DNA of 39,442 bases, taken from assembly GCA_947595925.1 (NCBI GenBank), contig CANQEV010000028.1:1-39442 (forward strand), read 5' to 3'. The position numbers were made by a program, and so were the translations under genes. Below, piece after piece: positions 15,673 to 24,363 of this stretch. Origin of the DNA: an uncultured Acetatifactor sp. GTDB taxonomy: Bacteria; Bacillota; Clostridia; Lachnospirales; Lachnospiraceae. The notes below the pieces were generated by a model that saw only the letters and a list, made by a program, of their open reading frames with translations, was not told where the DNA came from and ran no database searches. The number at the start of each line of letters is the position of its first letter. Position 1 is the first letter of the stretch.

Positions 15673-16473
15673 ATGTCTGTGTCAAAGCCGAAGAAAGGCG
15701 TTTTTCAGGCGAAAAAAAAGGACGGCACGGTTTATTACCGCGCCTCATTGACGTATCGCAGGAAACATATCAGCCTGGGGAGCTTTTCCGACCCGGAGCA
15801 GGCCCACCGGGCGTACCTGGAGGGGACGCTGCTGTTGTCCGATCCCCGGTCCAACCTTCTGTCCTATTCCCAGCGGAGCCAGCTTCCCTTTGAAAAATGG
15901 GTGGTTCTGTTAAATTTCCGTGACAACGGCCTGTATTTCGGCACCCCCATCTATCTCGGACGGAAAATGTTTTCCTATTATCTCTCTCCCACCCAGGTTC
16001 TGAAATTTGACCTGGACGATCTCTTTTATTTTTCTTCCCACAAGATCATGTGCCGTGGGAACCATTATTTTGTGGCCGACTACGGCATGCAGCTCAGCGT
16101 TGCCGCCCGCTACGGGATCATGAGCTATGCCGTTCCCGGCCGGGATTACCGTTTTCGCAACGGGGATCCCCTGGACTTTCGGCGGGACAATCTGGAGATC
16201 CTGAACGCCTACCGGGGCGTGAGCCTGGAGACAAAAAAAGGGCGGCGCCTTTACGCCGCCCGGATCCACATCCGCGGAAACTATGTCATCGGCCGCTACG
16301 GAACCTCCCTGGAGGCCGCCATCGCCTACAACAAAGCAATCGATATCCTGAAAAAGAACGGCCTGAAGAAAGACTTTCAACCCAATTACATTGAAGATCT
16401 TTCTCCGGCCGGTTACGCTGAGATTTATTCTCAGGTTAAGGTTTCCCCTAAGATCATGGAGTATCAACCTTAA
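15673..16473 (+). CDS. AP2-domain protein with degenerate HNH-like region
   Basis: A 266-residue protein. An N-terminal AP2-like segment (about 8-50, YYRASLTYRRKHISLGSFSDPEQAHRAY) is followed by a central region. A second AP2-like domain (about 180-228) reads YRGVS...YAARIHIRGNYVIGRYGTSLEAAIAYNKA. Between them, NGDPLDFRRDNLEILN matches the end of the HNH core seen in AP2-containing homing endonucleases (NGNPLDNRRxNLRI). The preceding His-His/Asp-His pair is replaced by YRFR, so nuclease activity is doubtful. It is probably a DNA-binding protein derived from a homing endonuclease. AGGGGG lies about 10 nt before the ATG. It is convergent with the GH25-like gene. Confidence 0.7.
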   Translation: MSVSKPKKGVFQAKKKDGTVYYRASLTYRRKHISLGSFSDPEQAHRAYLEGTLLLSDPRSNLLSYSQRSQLPFEKWVVLLNFRDNGLYFGTPIYLGRKMFSYYLSPTQVLKFDLDDLFYFSSHKIMCRGNHYFVADYGMQLSVAARYGIMSYAVPGRDYRFRNGDPLDFRRDNLEILNAYRGVSLETKKGRRLYAARIHIRGNYVIGRYGTSLEAAIAYNKAIDILKKNGLKKDFQPNYIEDLSPAGYAEIYSQVKVSPKIMEYQP

Positions 16474-16511
16474 AAAACTTCCCTGCCTTAGAAACAACCA
16501 TGCAGTAATTT

Positions 16512-17621
16512 TTATTTTTCAGAATAATCGATAAAGCTGATATCCAGGTTCGCGTATCCGGAGATCCCGTCCACGGAGCCGGTGACGCTGTACTGCCACA
16601 TGGAAAACTTATAGGGGTAGTCCGGCACGTCCTGGATCTGGTTCAGCCAGATATCGTAATCCGTGAGCTTTGAGAGATCCACCTGTTTCAAGAGCCATTC
16701 CTTGTCCCCGCAGAGCATGGGCAGGTATCCCGCTCCCTGGACCGCATCCAGGAAAGTCTTCGCAATATCCGTCTTCTCCGCCCGGGACAATTTATCGATC
16801 CGGGAGGTATCTCCCGAAATACCATCCATATAGAAGGCCACGGGATAGGTGACATTGTAATCCTTGATGGAGTCCAGCACCAGGTTTGCCTCCTCCAGGG
16901 CCTCATCCGTGGTAATCGCCTGGGAGAAGAAATAAACCCCCACCTGAAGTCCCGCATCCGACGCGCGCTTCACGTTCTCCGTAAAGTAATCGTCCATGAC
17001 GAGCTGACCGCTGCTGTACCCCCTGGCGCCCACCCGCACCATCACGAAGTCAAGACCGTCCTTTTTCGCCTTTGTAAAGTCCACATAATCCTGCAGCTTG
17101 GAGATGTCCGCTCCAACATAGGAGATCTGTTTTCCCTCCGAAAAATATTTCATGCGGTCGGACTGACAGACCAGCTTCGTGAAATCATATTCATGCTTCG
17201 GGAGGTAGGGACTGATCAGCACCCATTCCTCCTCGCCGTCCGCATTCGTCACAAGGGTGTGCTTGCCGTCCGTGGAAGGATCCTCCTGTGGTTCCTCCGA
17301 AGGCTCCGGCGTGGCCGCCGGCTCCGATTCCTCCGACTCCGGGTATTTATCCCAGAAATCCAGATCCTCCGGAGACAAGGTGCTTCCCGTGAGCACGCCG
17401 CCTAAGTCGGCCACGGTAGCCTCCCCGGTCTCCTTCAGGACAGGGCTTTCCAGGGAGTCTCCAAAGGGGGAACCTTTCCCGCTCTGCTCCTCCCCCGCCG
17501 GCCGGTTCATCGCCAGCACAAGCAAAAAAATCCCCACCGCAAACACAGCCACGCCGAGCATGACGGCGATGAGAGTCGGGCTGAATTTTTTCTGTTCTTC
17601 AAAATCATCCGGCAGCTGCAA
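16512..17621 (-). CDS. Membrane-anchored GH25-like protein, catalytic motif altered
   Basis: A 369-residue protein with a short cytoplasmic N-terminus, one membrane span (about 15-38), an acidic Pro/Ser/Glu-rich linker (about 40-135) and a GH25 lysozyme-like barrel (about 165-369). The barrel shows VGADISKLQDYVDF with the first conserved Asp (172), YFFSQAITTDEALEEA, and the terminal WQYSVTGSVDGISGYANLDISFIDY. At the usual D-x-E catalytic site it reads YMDGIS (265-269), so a canonical Asp-x-Glu pair is not present and muramidase activity may be lost or altered. It starts 12 nt after rnfB and so probably belongs to the rnf transcript. Its role there is unknown. Confidence 0.78.
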   Translation of the reverse strand: MQLPDDFEEQKKFSPTLIAVMLGVAVFAVGIFLLVLAMNRPAGEEQSGKGSPFGDSLESPVLKETGEATVADLGGVLTGSTLSPEDLDFWDKYPESEESEPAATPEPSEEPQEDPSTDGKHTLVTNADGEEEWVLISPYLPKHEYDFTKLVCQSDRMKYFSEGKQISYVGADISKLQDYVDFTKAKKDGLDFVMVRVGARGYSSGQLVMDDYFTENVKRASDAGLQVGVYFFSQAITTDEALEEANLVLDSIKDYNVTYPVAFYMDGISGDTSRIDKLSRAEKTDIAKTFLDAVQGAGYLPMLCGDKEWLLKQVDLSKLTDYDIWLNQIQDVPDYPYKFSMWQYSVTGSVDGISGYANLDISFIDYSEK

Positions 17622-17633
17622 ATTTCTTCTCCT

Positions 17634-18440
17634 CTATACCTTTTCGATCCTGACAATCGCTTTCTTTGGACATTTTTCCGCGCAGACGCCGCAGCCCACG
17701 CACTTTTCCTGATCGATCTCCGCGCAGAAATTCTCTACCGTGACCGCCCCCGCCGGACAGTTCTTCGCGCAGATCCCGCAGCCGATGCAGCCCGTATCGC
17801 AGGCCTTCATCGTAATCGGTCCCTTCTCCGTGGAGCGGCAGGCCACAACCGCCTTCGCGTCATAGGGGATCAGAGAGATCAGATGATTGGGGCACGCGGC
17901 CACGCACTTGCCGCAGGCCCTGCACTTCTCCCGGTCCACCACGGCGATCCCCTTTTCGATGTGGATCGCATCGAAGGGACAGGCCTTCGCGCAGGTCCCG
18001 TAGCCCAGGCACCCGTGCCGGCAGGCCTTCGGTCCGCCGCCGGGGACGAAAGCCATCATCCTGCAGTCCTGGGCCCCGGTATATTCGTAATCTTTCTTTG
18101 CTTTCTCACAGTCCCCCTGACAGTGGACAAAGGCGACTTTTCTCTGTCCGGCTTCCACCTGTACCCCGAGGATCTCCCCGATGGCCTTTCCCACGGGTTC
18201 TCCCCCCACGGGACAGGCGTTCGCAGGTGCTTCTCCCTTGGCGATCGCCGCCGCCAGGCCCGCGCAGCCCGCAAAGCCGCAGCCGCCGCAGTTGTTTCCG
18301 GGCAGGGCCGCAAGGATCGCCTCCTCCTTTTCATCCGTTTCCACCTTAAATTTTATGCCCGCCATTCCCAGGAACAGGCCGATCAATACGCCCACCGCGC
18401 CCACGATGGCGGCGGCGAGCAGAATACCCCATATACTCAT
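17634..18440 (-). CDS. rnfB: Rnf complex subunit RnfB (ferredoxin-binding iron-sulfur protein)
   Basis: RnfB takes electrons from reduced ferredoxin and passes them into the Rnf complex. The 268-residue protein has an N-terminal membrane helix (about 4-27), then the CGGCGFAGCAGLA Fe-S module with a further Cys in NACPVGG. Several 4Fe-4S ferredoxin motifs follow: CLGYGTCAKACP, CRACGKCVAACP, CIGCGICAKNCP and CVGCGVCAEKCP. This Cys-rich layout is typical of clostridial RnfB. It is the last canonical subunit gene in the order rnfCDGEAB. Confidence 0.96.
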   Translation of the reverse strand: MSIWGILLAAAIVGAVGVLIGLFLGMAGIKFKVETDEKEEAILAALPGNNCGGCGFAGCAGLAAAIAKGEAPANACPVGGEPVGKAIGEILGVQVEAGQRKVAFVHCQGDCEKAKKDYEYTGAQDCRMMAFVPGGGPKACRHGCLGYGTCAKACPFDAIHIEKGIAVVDREKCRACGKCVAACPNHLISLIPYDAKAVVACRSTEKGPITMKACDTGCIGCGICAKNCPAGAVTVENFCAEIDQEKCVGCGVCAEKCPKKAIVRIEKV

Positions 18441-18473
18441 GCTGTTCTCTTCCTGCCTTTCTCCCGATCCTGT

Positions 18474-19058
18474 CTATAAAAGCCCTGAAAAGCCGCAGAA
18501 GGCGATGGCCATAAGCCCAGCCGTCAAGAGGACCGTGGGCATGCCCTGAAAGGACTCCGGGATGTCATTGTGCTCCATCTTCTCCCGCAGGCCCGCCAGG
18601 ATCACGATGGCGATGGTAAAGCCCACTGCCGTGGCGAATCCGTTTACCGTGCCGGTGAGGATCCCGTATTCCTTCTGCACATTGCCCAGCGCGACGCCAA
18701 GGACGGCGCAATTTGTGGTGATCAAAGGAAGATACACCCCAAGCGCCTGGTACAGGGAGGGCATGGCCTTCTTTAAGAACATTTCCACAAACTGCACCAG
18801 GGCGGCGATCACTAAGATAAACACGATGGTCTGCAGGTACTCGATCCCCAGCGGCACCAGAATGTACTGATAGATCGCTCCCGCCACCGCGCTGGCCAGC
18901 GTGATCACGAAGATCACGGCGACGCCCATCCCTCCGGCGGTCTTTACTTTCTTAGACACTCCCAGGAAGGGACAAAGTCCTAAAAACTGACTGAGCACCA
19001 CGTTGCTCACCAGGGAGGAACCGATCAGGATCATCAAAAGCTCTCTGACTTGACTCAT
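18474..19058 (-). CDS. rnfA: Rnf complex subunit RnfA
   Basis: A 194-residue integral membrane subunit with about six hydrophobic segments. Conserved blocks are NVVLSQFLGLCPFLGVSKK and LITTNCAVLGVALGN, each with one Cys of the pair that holds a membrane-embedded Fe-S cluster with RnfE. The start abuts the rnfE stop with no gap, which points to translational coupling. Confidence 0.96.
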   Translation of the reverse strand: MSQVRELLMILIGSSLVSNVVLSQFLGLCPFLGVSKKVKTAGGMGVAVIFVITLASAVAGAIYQYILVPLGIEYLQTIVFILVIAALVQFVEMFLKKAMPSLYQALGVYLPLITTNCAVLGVALGNVQKEYGILTGTVNGFATAVGFTIAIVILAGLREKMEHNDIPESFQGMPTVLLTAGLMAIAFCGFSGLL

Positions 19059-19988
19059 CTACGCTTCCTCCTTTCCCTGGGATAAAGCGGCCGGCTCCCC
19101 GGCGCTCCCCTTATCCGTTCCGTTTTTTACAGTTTCCTGCCCCTTCTTTTCCTTTTCATCGCTGAGGATCGCTGAAACCGCCCGATCCTTTCCGGTTCTC
19201 CCGGACTTTGCTCCCACGGACTCCGTTCTCCCAGATTCCGTTCCCCTGGATCCCGTTCTCCCGGACTTTGCGGAGGCGTCATAGAACCGTGTGCTGCACC
19301 CGGCTATTCCGCAGCCCGCGCAGTCATGAGCGCAGCCGGCCGGCAGCTCTCTCTTCGGCTTTCCCGCCTTTGCCGCCCGAAGCTTTATAAAGTTCTGAAG
19401 GGCGGAAAGTGCAGCCAGTACAAAGAAGGCTCCCGGCGCCAGGATGAAGATGCTGATCGGCGTGTAGGAGGCCGGAAGAACCGCCTGCCCGAACAGCTTT
19501 CCCGCGCCCAAAAGTTCCCGCACCGCGCCGATGCAGGTGAGGGCCAGGGAAAAGCCCAGCCCCATCCCCAGGCCGTCGAAATACGAAGGGATCGGCGGAT
19601 GGGAATAGGCGTAACTCTCCGCCCTTCCCAAAATGATGCAGTTGACCACGATCAGGGAAATATACATCCCCAGGGCGTCATTCAGCGCCGGAAGATACGC
19701 CTCCAAAAGGAGCTGCACCACCGTCACGAAGGTGGCGATGATCACGATAAAGGCCGGGATCCGCACTCTGGATGGGATCACCTTCCGAAGCAGGGAGATG
19801 ATCAGATTGCTCATCATCAGCACCGCCGTGGTTGCCAGCCCCATCCCCAGGCCGTTAATGGCCGAGGTAGTCACCGCCAGCGTGGGACACATGCCCAGCA
19901 TCAAGACAAAAGTAGGATTTTCCCTGATGATTCCGTTTGTCAGTCGCTCCCAGGGGGTATCCGCCCTCTTTTCCGTAAGATTACTCAT
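19059..19988 (-). CDS. rnfE: Rnf complex subunit RnfE with extended C-terminus
   Basis: RnfE is the membrane partner of RnfA. Residues 1 to about 205 are the usual subunit, with GMCPTLAVTTSAINGLGMG and LIVVNCIILGRAESYA holding the conserved Cys. About 100 extra residues follow: a Cys cluster at 219, 223, 226 and 231 (CAHDCAGCGIAGC), then a basic Ser/Gly/Arg/Thr-rich tail with three KSGRT/ESGRT-like units, then an acidic end. A 17-bp direct repeat in the DNA, 60 bp apart, underlies two of the units. The start at 19988 has GGAGGT 7 nt upstream and overlaps the rnfG stop by 8 nt. Confidence 0.95.
   Translation of the reverse strand: MSNLTEKRADTPWERLTNGIIRENPTFVLMLGMCPTLAVTTSAINGLGMGLATTAVLMMSNLIISLLRKVIPSRVRIPAFIVIIATFVTVVQLLLEAYLPALNDALGMYISLIVVNCIILGRAESYAYSHPPIPSYFDGLGMGLGFSLALTCIGAVRELLGAGKLFGQAVLPASYTPISIFILAPGAFFVLAALSALQNFIKLRAAKAGKPKRELPAGCAHDCAGCGIAGCSTRFYDASAKSGRTGSRGTESGRTESVGAKSGRTGKDRAVSAILSDEKEKKGQETVKNGTDKGSAGEPAALSQGKEEA
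19195..19271. repeat. Direct repeat inside the rnfE tail
   Basis: The 17-bp sequence GTTCTCCCGGACTTTGC occurs at 19195-19211 and again at 19255-19271, exactly 60 bp (20 codons) apart. Weaker copies of GTTCTCCC lie between. The repeat encodes the Ser-Gly-Arg-Thr units and is in frame. Confidence 0.8.
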
Positions 19989-20739
19989 TTGCGGCACCTC
20001 CCCTCTCATTCCCCGGTATGTTTAATTCCTGCGCCATTTTCAGAGCGCCGTTCACCGCGTTCGTCACGGCCTTTGTAGTAATGGTCGCGCCGCTGATGGC
20101 GTCTATCACGCCTTCCACGTCGCTCCCGGTCTTCGTGTAAGCGATCTGTTCCACCGCAAGGTCCTTCAGCTGGGGGATCAGGACTTCCTCCGCCCGCATC
20201 CCCAGCCCCGGCGTCTCCCCGATGGAAAGGATGGACACCCGGTTCAGAACGCCCTCCATGGTGATTCCCACATAGAGGACGATGTCCCCGTTATAGCCCT
20301 CGGAGGAAGTGGTCTCCACCACATAGCCGGTCTGGGTTCCGTTCCCCCGGACCGCGGCGTAAACGCTGCCGATCTCCACCCCGTCCCCGGCCAAAGTCTC
20401 CGCAAGTTCCGCGCCGGGGGCGCTGTCCGTGAGGTTGAAAGAAAGGTCCGTTTCCCCGGGAAACACTGCCTGGCAGGCCTCCTGTATGGCTTTCTCCTGC
20501 TGGCGGCGGATGGGTTCCTTCGTCAGCTCATACACAAAGCCCAGGAGAAGTCCCGCCACAAGCGTGATGACCGTCAATATCAGGGTCTCCCGCAGCATGA
20601 CGGAGAGATCCGTATCGTTTTTACTCCCGTTTTCGGAGGGTTTTTCCGCATCTGCAGCGGGATCCCCGCCGGTCTCCGGCTCCTCCGGCAGATCGTCGTC
20701 GGGTTCTTCGATCAGTTCAATGTCCAGATCATTCTGCAT
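19981..20739 (-). CDS. rnfG: Rnf complex subunit RnfG (covalent FMN)
   Basis: A 252-residue subunit with an acidic N-terminal cytoplasmic extension of about 45 residues, one membrane helix (about 50-70) and an extracytoplasmic FMN-binding domain. The flavinylation motif is SGATITTKAV near residue 220, where Thr carries FMN through a phosphoester bond. ETPGLG upstream is also conserved. Its start overlaps the rnfD end by 11 nt. Confidence 0.95.
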   Translation of the reverse strand: MQNDLDIELIEEPDDDLPEEPETGGDPAADAEKPSENGSKNDTDLSVMLRETLILTVITLVAGLLLGFVYELTKEPIRRQQEKAIQEACQAVFPGETDLSFNLTDSAPGAELAETLAGDGVEIGSVYAAVRGNGTQTGYVVETTSSEGYNGDIVLYVGITMEGVLNRVSILSIGETPGLGMRAEEVLIPQLKDLAVEQIAYTKTGSDVEGVIDAISGATITTKAVTNAVNGALKMAQELNIPGNERGGAANE

Positions 20740-21682
20740 GCTTCCGCCCCTCCTTTCCGAAGGCCACCGGCCTTGTCACTTTTTCGATCAGGGGAACCAG
20801 AAGGTTTCCGAGGATGATCGCATAGGAGACGCCCTCCGCGCCGGGTCCGAAATACCGGAACACGCCGGTGAGGATCCCCAGGATCACGCCGTAGAGGTAC
20901 TGTCCCTTTACAGTGATGGGACGGGTCACGTAATCCGTTGCCATAAAGAAGGCCCCCAGCATCAATCCGCCCCCCGCCAGCTCCGCCGACAGGAACGCGG
21001 GATCCAGCCCGTGCCCCCCAAAGAGCAGGGTGAAAATCGCAAAGGACACGATGTAGCTCCCCGGGATCCGCAGATCGATCACACCCGCCAGGATCAGGAT
21101 GCAGGCCCCTATCACGATGGCGATCATGGAAGTCTCCCCGATGGTTCCAGGAATCCTTCCCGTGATCATGTTCATGATATTCACGTTTTCCCCCGCTTTC
21201 AGCATCGCCAGAGGGGTTGCGCCGGTATAGGCGTCAAGGGCCCCCGCCCCCTCACAGGTAAAATTCGTCATCTGGGAGGGAAAGGAGATCAGCAGGAAGC
21301 ACCTGGCCGCCAGCGCGGGATTCATAAAGTTCTGTCCCAGACCGCCGAAGAGCATCTTCACCACAAGGATCGCAAAGACGCCGCCCAGGGCCGCCATCCA
21401 GAGGGGAATCCCCACCGGAAGGTTCATGGCAAGCAGCAGCCCCGTCACCACCGCCGAGAGATCCGTCACCGTGGTCTTTTTCTTATATAAGCCGAACAGA
21501 AATTCCGTCAACACTGTGGAACAGATGGTGACGCAGATCACCAGCGCCGCCCGGGGGCCGAAATTATAGATGCCGAATCCCGCCGCGGGGAGCAGCGCGA
21601 TGACCACCAACATCATAATGCCGCCCGTAGTCGCGCGGGAACGCACATGAGGGTTTGACGAAACCTGAAATAATTCACTCAT
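20729..21682 (-). CDS. rnfD: Rnf complex subunit RnfD (covalent FMN)
   Basis: A 317-residue integral membrane subunit with about nine to ten hydrophobic segments. Features include SSNPHVRSRATTGGIM at the N-terminus, GGLGQNFMNPALAARCFLL, and the FMN-attachment motif TGATPLAM near residue 153. With RnfG it forms the membrane electron path linked to Na+ or H+ movement. rnfC lies 12 nt upstream. Confidence 0.95.
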   Translation of the reverse strand: MSELFQVSSNPHVRSRATTGGIMMLVVIALLPAAGFGIYNFGPRAALVICVTICSTVLTEFLFGLYKKKTTVTDLSAVVTGLLLAMNLPVGIPLWMAALGGVFAILVVKMLFGGLGQNFMNPALAARCFLLISFPSQMTNFTCEGAGALDAYTGATPLAMLKAGENVNIMNMITGRIPGTIGETSMIAIVIGACILILAGVIDLRIPGSYIVSFAIFTLLFGGHGLDPAFLSAELAGGGLMLGAFFMATDYVTRPITVKGQYLYGVILGILTGVFRYFGPGAEGVSYAIILGNLLVPLIEKVTRPVAFGKEGRKHAE

Positions 21683-21694
21683 CCCGCTCTCCTC

Positions 21695-23011
21695 CTACTT
21701 CTTTTTCTTTGCAAGCTGCAGCTTGCGCATGGATTTGATCTCCTGGGTCAGGGGACGCTTCGCGGGGCAGACATAGCTGCAGCACCCGCACTCGCAGCAC
21801 TCCATGCCGTTGTACGAAAGGAACGTCTCCTCGTCGCCGCGCTCCGCCGCGTCCGCCAGCCTGCTGGGCATGACCCGTCCCGGACAAACTTCCAGGCAGC
21901 GCCCGCAGTTGATGCAGGGACCGGGCTCCATGGCGGAGACGATATCTTTGGAAAACGCCAGAAGCGCCGTGGAGGTCTTCGTCACGGGAACGTCCGTGCC
22001 GAACATGGCAGTTCCCATCATGGGGCCGCCGCAGATAATCTTCTCAGGCTGTTTTGAAAAACCGCCCGCCTCCTCCAGAACCTCCGTATAGCTCATACCC
22101 GTGGGGACCTTCAGATTGCAGGGAATCCGGATCGCGTCGCCGCTCACCGTCACAATGCGCTCCATCAGGGGTTGTCCCTCCGTCACCGCGCGGAAAACCG
22201 CCGTCAGAGTGTCCACGTTGTTCACGATACAGCCCACGTCCGCCGGCAGCATGGAGGAATTGATCTTCCGCCCCGTCGTGGCGTAGATCAGGGTCCGCTC
22301 GCCGCCCTGGGGGTACTTTGTCTTTAGGGCCCTGACGCTGATCCTGGTCTCTCCCCGGGTCAGGTCCCGAAGGAGTTTCACGCAGTCCGGCTTGTTGTCC
22401 TCCACCGCAATGATCCCCTGGGCCTTGTCAAAGAGTTTCAGAACGATCTTCAGCCCGCCGATCAGCTTTTCCGGCTCCTCCAGCATCCTGCGGTAGTCGC
22501 TGGTAAGGTAGGGTTCGCACTCGGCGCAGTTTGCGATCACGTACTCGATCTTTTCCGGCGCCTTCGGAGAGAGCTTCACATGGGTCGGAAATCCGGCGCC
22601 GCCCATGCCGACGATACCCGCGTCACGCACGATCTCAAGGATCTCCTCCCGGCTCAGTTTCTCCCAGGACTCCCGCCGCTCGTACTGCACTTCTTCATTC
22701 AGGCCGTCATTCTCGATCACAATGCTCATCACGTTGTCCCCCGAGGCGACCCGCCTGGGTTCAATCGCCTTCACGGTTCCTGAAACCGAAGAATGGATAG
22801 GCGCGGACACAAAAGCCCCCGCCTCCGCGATCATCTGTCCGCGCAAAACCCTGTCACCCTTTGCGACGATGGGTTTTGCCGGGGCTCCGATATGCTGGGA
22901 AAGAGGATAAACACAGATTTTTCCGGGCTCAATTTCACGGATCCTTTTTTTCTTGGTGAGATCCTTCCCGTCATAGGGATGGATGCCGCCCTGAAACGTC
23001 AGTTCAGCCAT
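21695..23011 (-). CDS. rnfC: Rnf complex subunit RnfC (NADH-side iron-sulfur flavoprotein)
   Basis: First gene of the rnf operon, 438 residues. RnfC carries the NAD(H)-reactive site with FMN and two 4Fe-4S clusters. GMGGAGFPTHVKL and ANCAECEPYLTSDYR are the conserved nucleotide/FMN-region motifs. The two cluster motifs CINCGRCLEVCP and CCECGCCSYVCP are near the C-terminus, and GGPMMG precedes them. AAAGGAG lies 8 nt before the ATG. The 150-bp divergent region to the next gene has no clearly scored promoter for rnfC. Confidence 0.96.
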   Translation of the reverse strand: MAELTFQGGIHPYDGKDLTKKKRIREIEPGKICVYPLSQHIGAPAKPIVAKGDRVLRGQMIAEAGAFVSAPIHSSVSGTVKAIEPRRVASGDNVMSIVIENDGLNEEVQYERRESWEKLSREEILEIVRDAGIVGMGGAGFPTHVKLSPKAPEKIEYVIANCAECEPYLTSDYRRMLEEPEKLIGGLKIVLKLFDKAQGIIAVEDNKPDCVKLLRDLTRGETRISVRALKTKYPQGGERTLIYATTGRKINSSMLPADVGCIVNNVDTLTAVFRAVTEGQPLMERIVTVSGDAIRIPCNLKVPTGMSYTEVLEEAGGFSKQPEKIICGGPMMGTAMFGTDVPVTKTSTALLAFSKDIVSAMEPGPCINCGRCLEVCPGRVMPSRLADAAERGDEETFLSYNGMECCECGCCSYVCPAKRPLTQEIKSMRKLQLAKKKK

Positions 23012-23115
23012 TCCGTCTTCTCCTTTCAGAGATCTCTTGTCATTACTAACTATACTCTCTTTTCTAACAAAATTCCACTTTAAATTCTCTTTTTATGGCT
23101 TTTTGGAAGAATATG

Positions 23116-23124
23116 TGGTACAAT
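23116..23124 (+). promoter_or_regulatory. Extended -10 promoter of the YprB-like gene
   Basis: TGG followed by TACAAT forms an extended -10 element 47 nt before the start codon. The -35 region has no good match, as is common for extended -10 promoters. Confidence 0.45.
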
Positions 23125-23170
23125 ACAAAACAGAAATCATCCGCAGGCGGCGTCCGTCCAGGAGGTTATG

Positions 23171-24274
23171 ATGAAAGTATCCCAGGAAATCTTACAAGAC
23201 TATACGATCCAGTACCCAATCGAAAAGCTGTGCGAACCGGAAAAGATCCTCTTTCTGGACATAGAGACCACAGGCTTTACCGCCCGGTCCTCCTATCTGT
23301 ATCTCATCGGCTGCGCCTTCTTCCGGGAAGGCTCCTGGCAGACGATCCAGTGGATGGCGGAAAATTATCAGGAAGAAACCCAGCTCCTGGACGCTTTTTT
23401 CCGGTTTGCGGAAAATTATACCATGCTGGCGCACTACAACGGCAACAATTTCGACCTGCCCTATCTCATGGAAAAATGCCGGCAGCTGGAGCTCCCCTAT
23501 TCCCTGGATTCCTTTGAAGGGATTGACCTGTACCGGAGGATCGCTTCCTGCAAGACTTTCCTATGCCTGGAGAACTGTAAGCAGAAAACCGTGGAAAAAT
23601 TTCTCGGCATAAACCGGGAAGATATCTGTTCCGGCGGCGATCTGATCGGCGTGTACCAGGACTATGTAACCGCCCCTTCCGAGGAAGGCGCGCGGCTCCT
23701 GCTCCTGCACAACAGGGATGATCTGAAGGGCATGCTCTCCATACTTCCCATGCTGGCCTACCAGGACGCGCTGCATCTCCCCCTCAAGGCAAAAAAAGTT
23801 CAGGCGAACCGCTACCGGGATTCCGCCGGGGGCGTGCGGACGGAGCTTCTGATCTCCATCGGCCTTCCCACTCCCGTGCCGAAGGCGGTCATGGCCTCCT
23901 CCTGCGGATGCTTTGCAAAGCTGGAGGGCGCGCTCGGAGAACTCCGGGTCCCCGTCCGGGAGGGAGAACTGAAATACTTCTACGCAAATTACAAGGACTA
24001 TTACTATCTTCCAGAGGAAGATCTGGCCCTGCACAAGTCCGTGGCCACTTTCGTGGAAAAAGAAAAGCGCGTGCAGGCCACGGCCCAGAACTGTTATACC
24101 CGTAAGAACTCCCAATATCTCCGGCAGTGGTCCCCTCTCTTCGCTCCCTTTTTTAAGAAGGACTACTCCGACCGGGAACTCTATTTTGAATTGACGGACG
24201 AGATGAAGCGGAACCGTTCCGCCTTTGCATCCTATGCGAGCCATATTTTGAATATGCTTGCCGAAAACGCTTAA
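23171..24274 (+). CDS. YprB-like RNase H-fold exonuclease
   Basis: A 367-residue protein with a DEDD-type 3'-5' exonuclease fold of the YprB family. The three motifs are visible: LFLDIETTGF (Exo I), HYNGNNFDLPYL (Exo II) and HNRDDLKGML (Exo III). The C-terminal 170 residues are family-specific and unassigned. The substrate is unknown; YprB proteins often adjoin helicase genes, but here the gene stands alone. The start at 23171 has AGGAGG 5 nt upstream, better spacing than the ATG just before it. The gene is followed by a strong terminator. Confidence 0.82.
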   Translation: MKVSQEILQDYTIQYPIEKLCEPEKILFLDIETTGFTARSSYLYLIGCAFFREGSWQTIQWMAENYQEETQLLDAFFRFAENYTMLAHYNGNNFDLPYLMEKCRQLELPYSLDSFEGIDLYRRIASCKTFLCLENCKQKTVEKFLGINREDICSGGDLIGVYQDYVTAPSEEGARLLLLHNRDDLKGMLSILPMLAYQDALHLPLKAKKVQANRYRDSAGGVRTELLISIGLPTPVPKAVMASSCGCFAKLEGALGELRVPVREGELKYFYANYKDYYYLPEEDLALHKSVATFVEKEKRVQATAQNCYTRKNSQYLRQWSPLFAPFFKKDYSDRELYFELTDEMKRNRSAFASYASHILNMLAENA

Positions 24275-24284
24275 TAACATGCAC

Positions 24285-24324
24285 AAAACCTTCGCAGCCC
24301 TGTTTCCCGCCGCGAAGGTTTTTT
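24285..24324 (+). terminator. Terminator of the YprB-like gene
   Basis: An 11-bp perfect stem (24285-24295 with 24312-24322) with a 16-nt loop and a run of T at 24319-24324. The A-rich left flank would also allow it to act on the minus strand, ending the cheR transcript. Confidence 0.8.
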
Positions 24325-24363
24325 CGTTGTCTGTCACATAGTCTTTCCATTCTGTGAGATATT

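Noticed and set aside
20429..21490. A 353-codon plus-strand frame opposite rnfG and rnfD
   Set aside because: Covers two firmly identified genes in antisense, with low-complexity Arg/Gly/His content.
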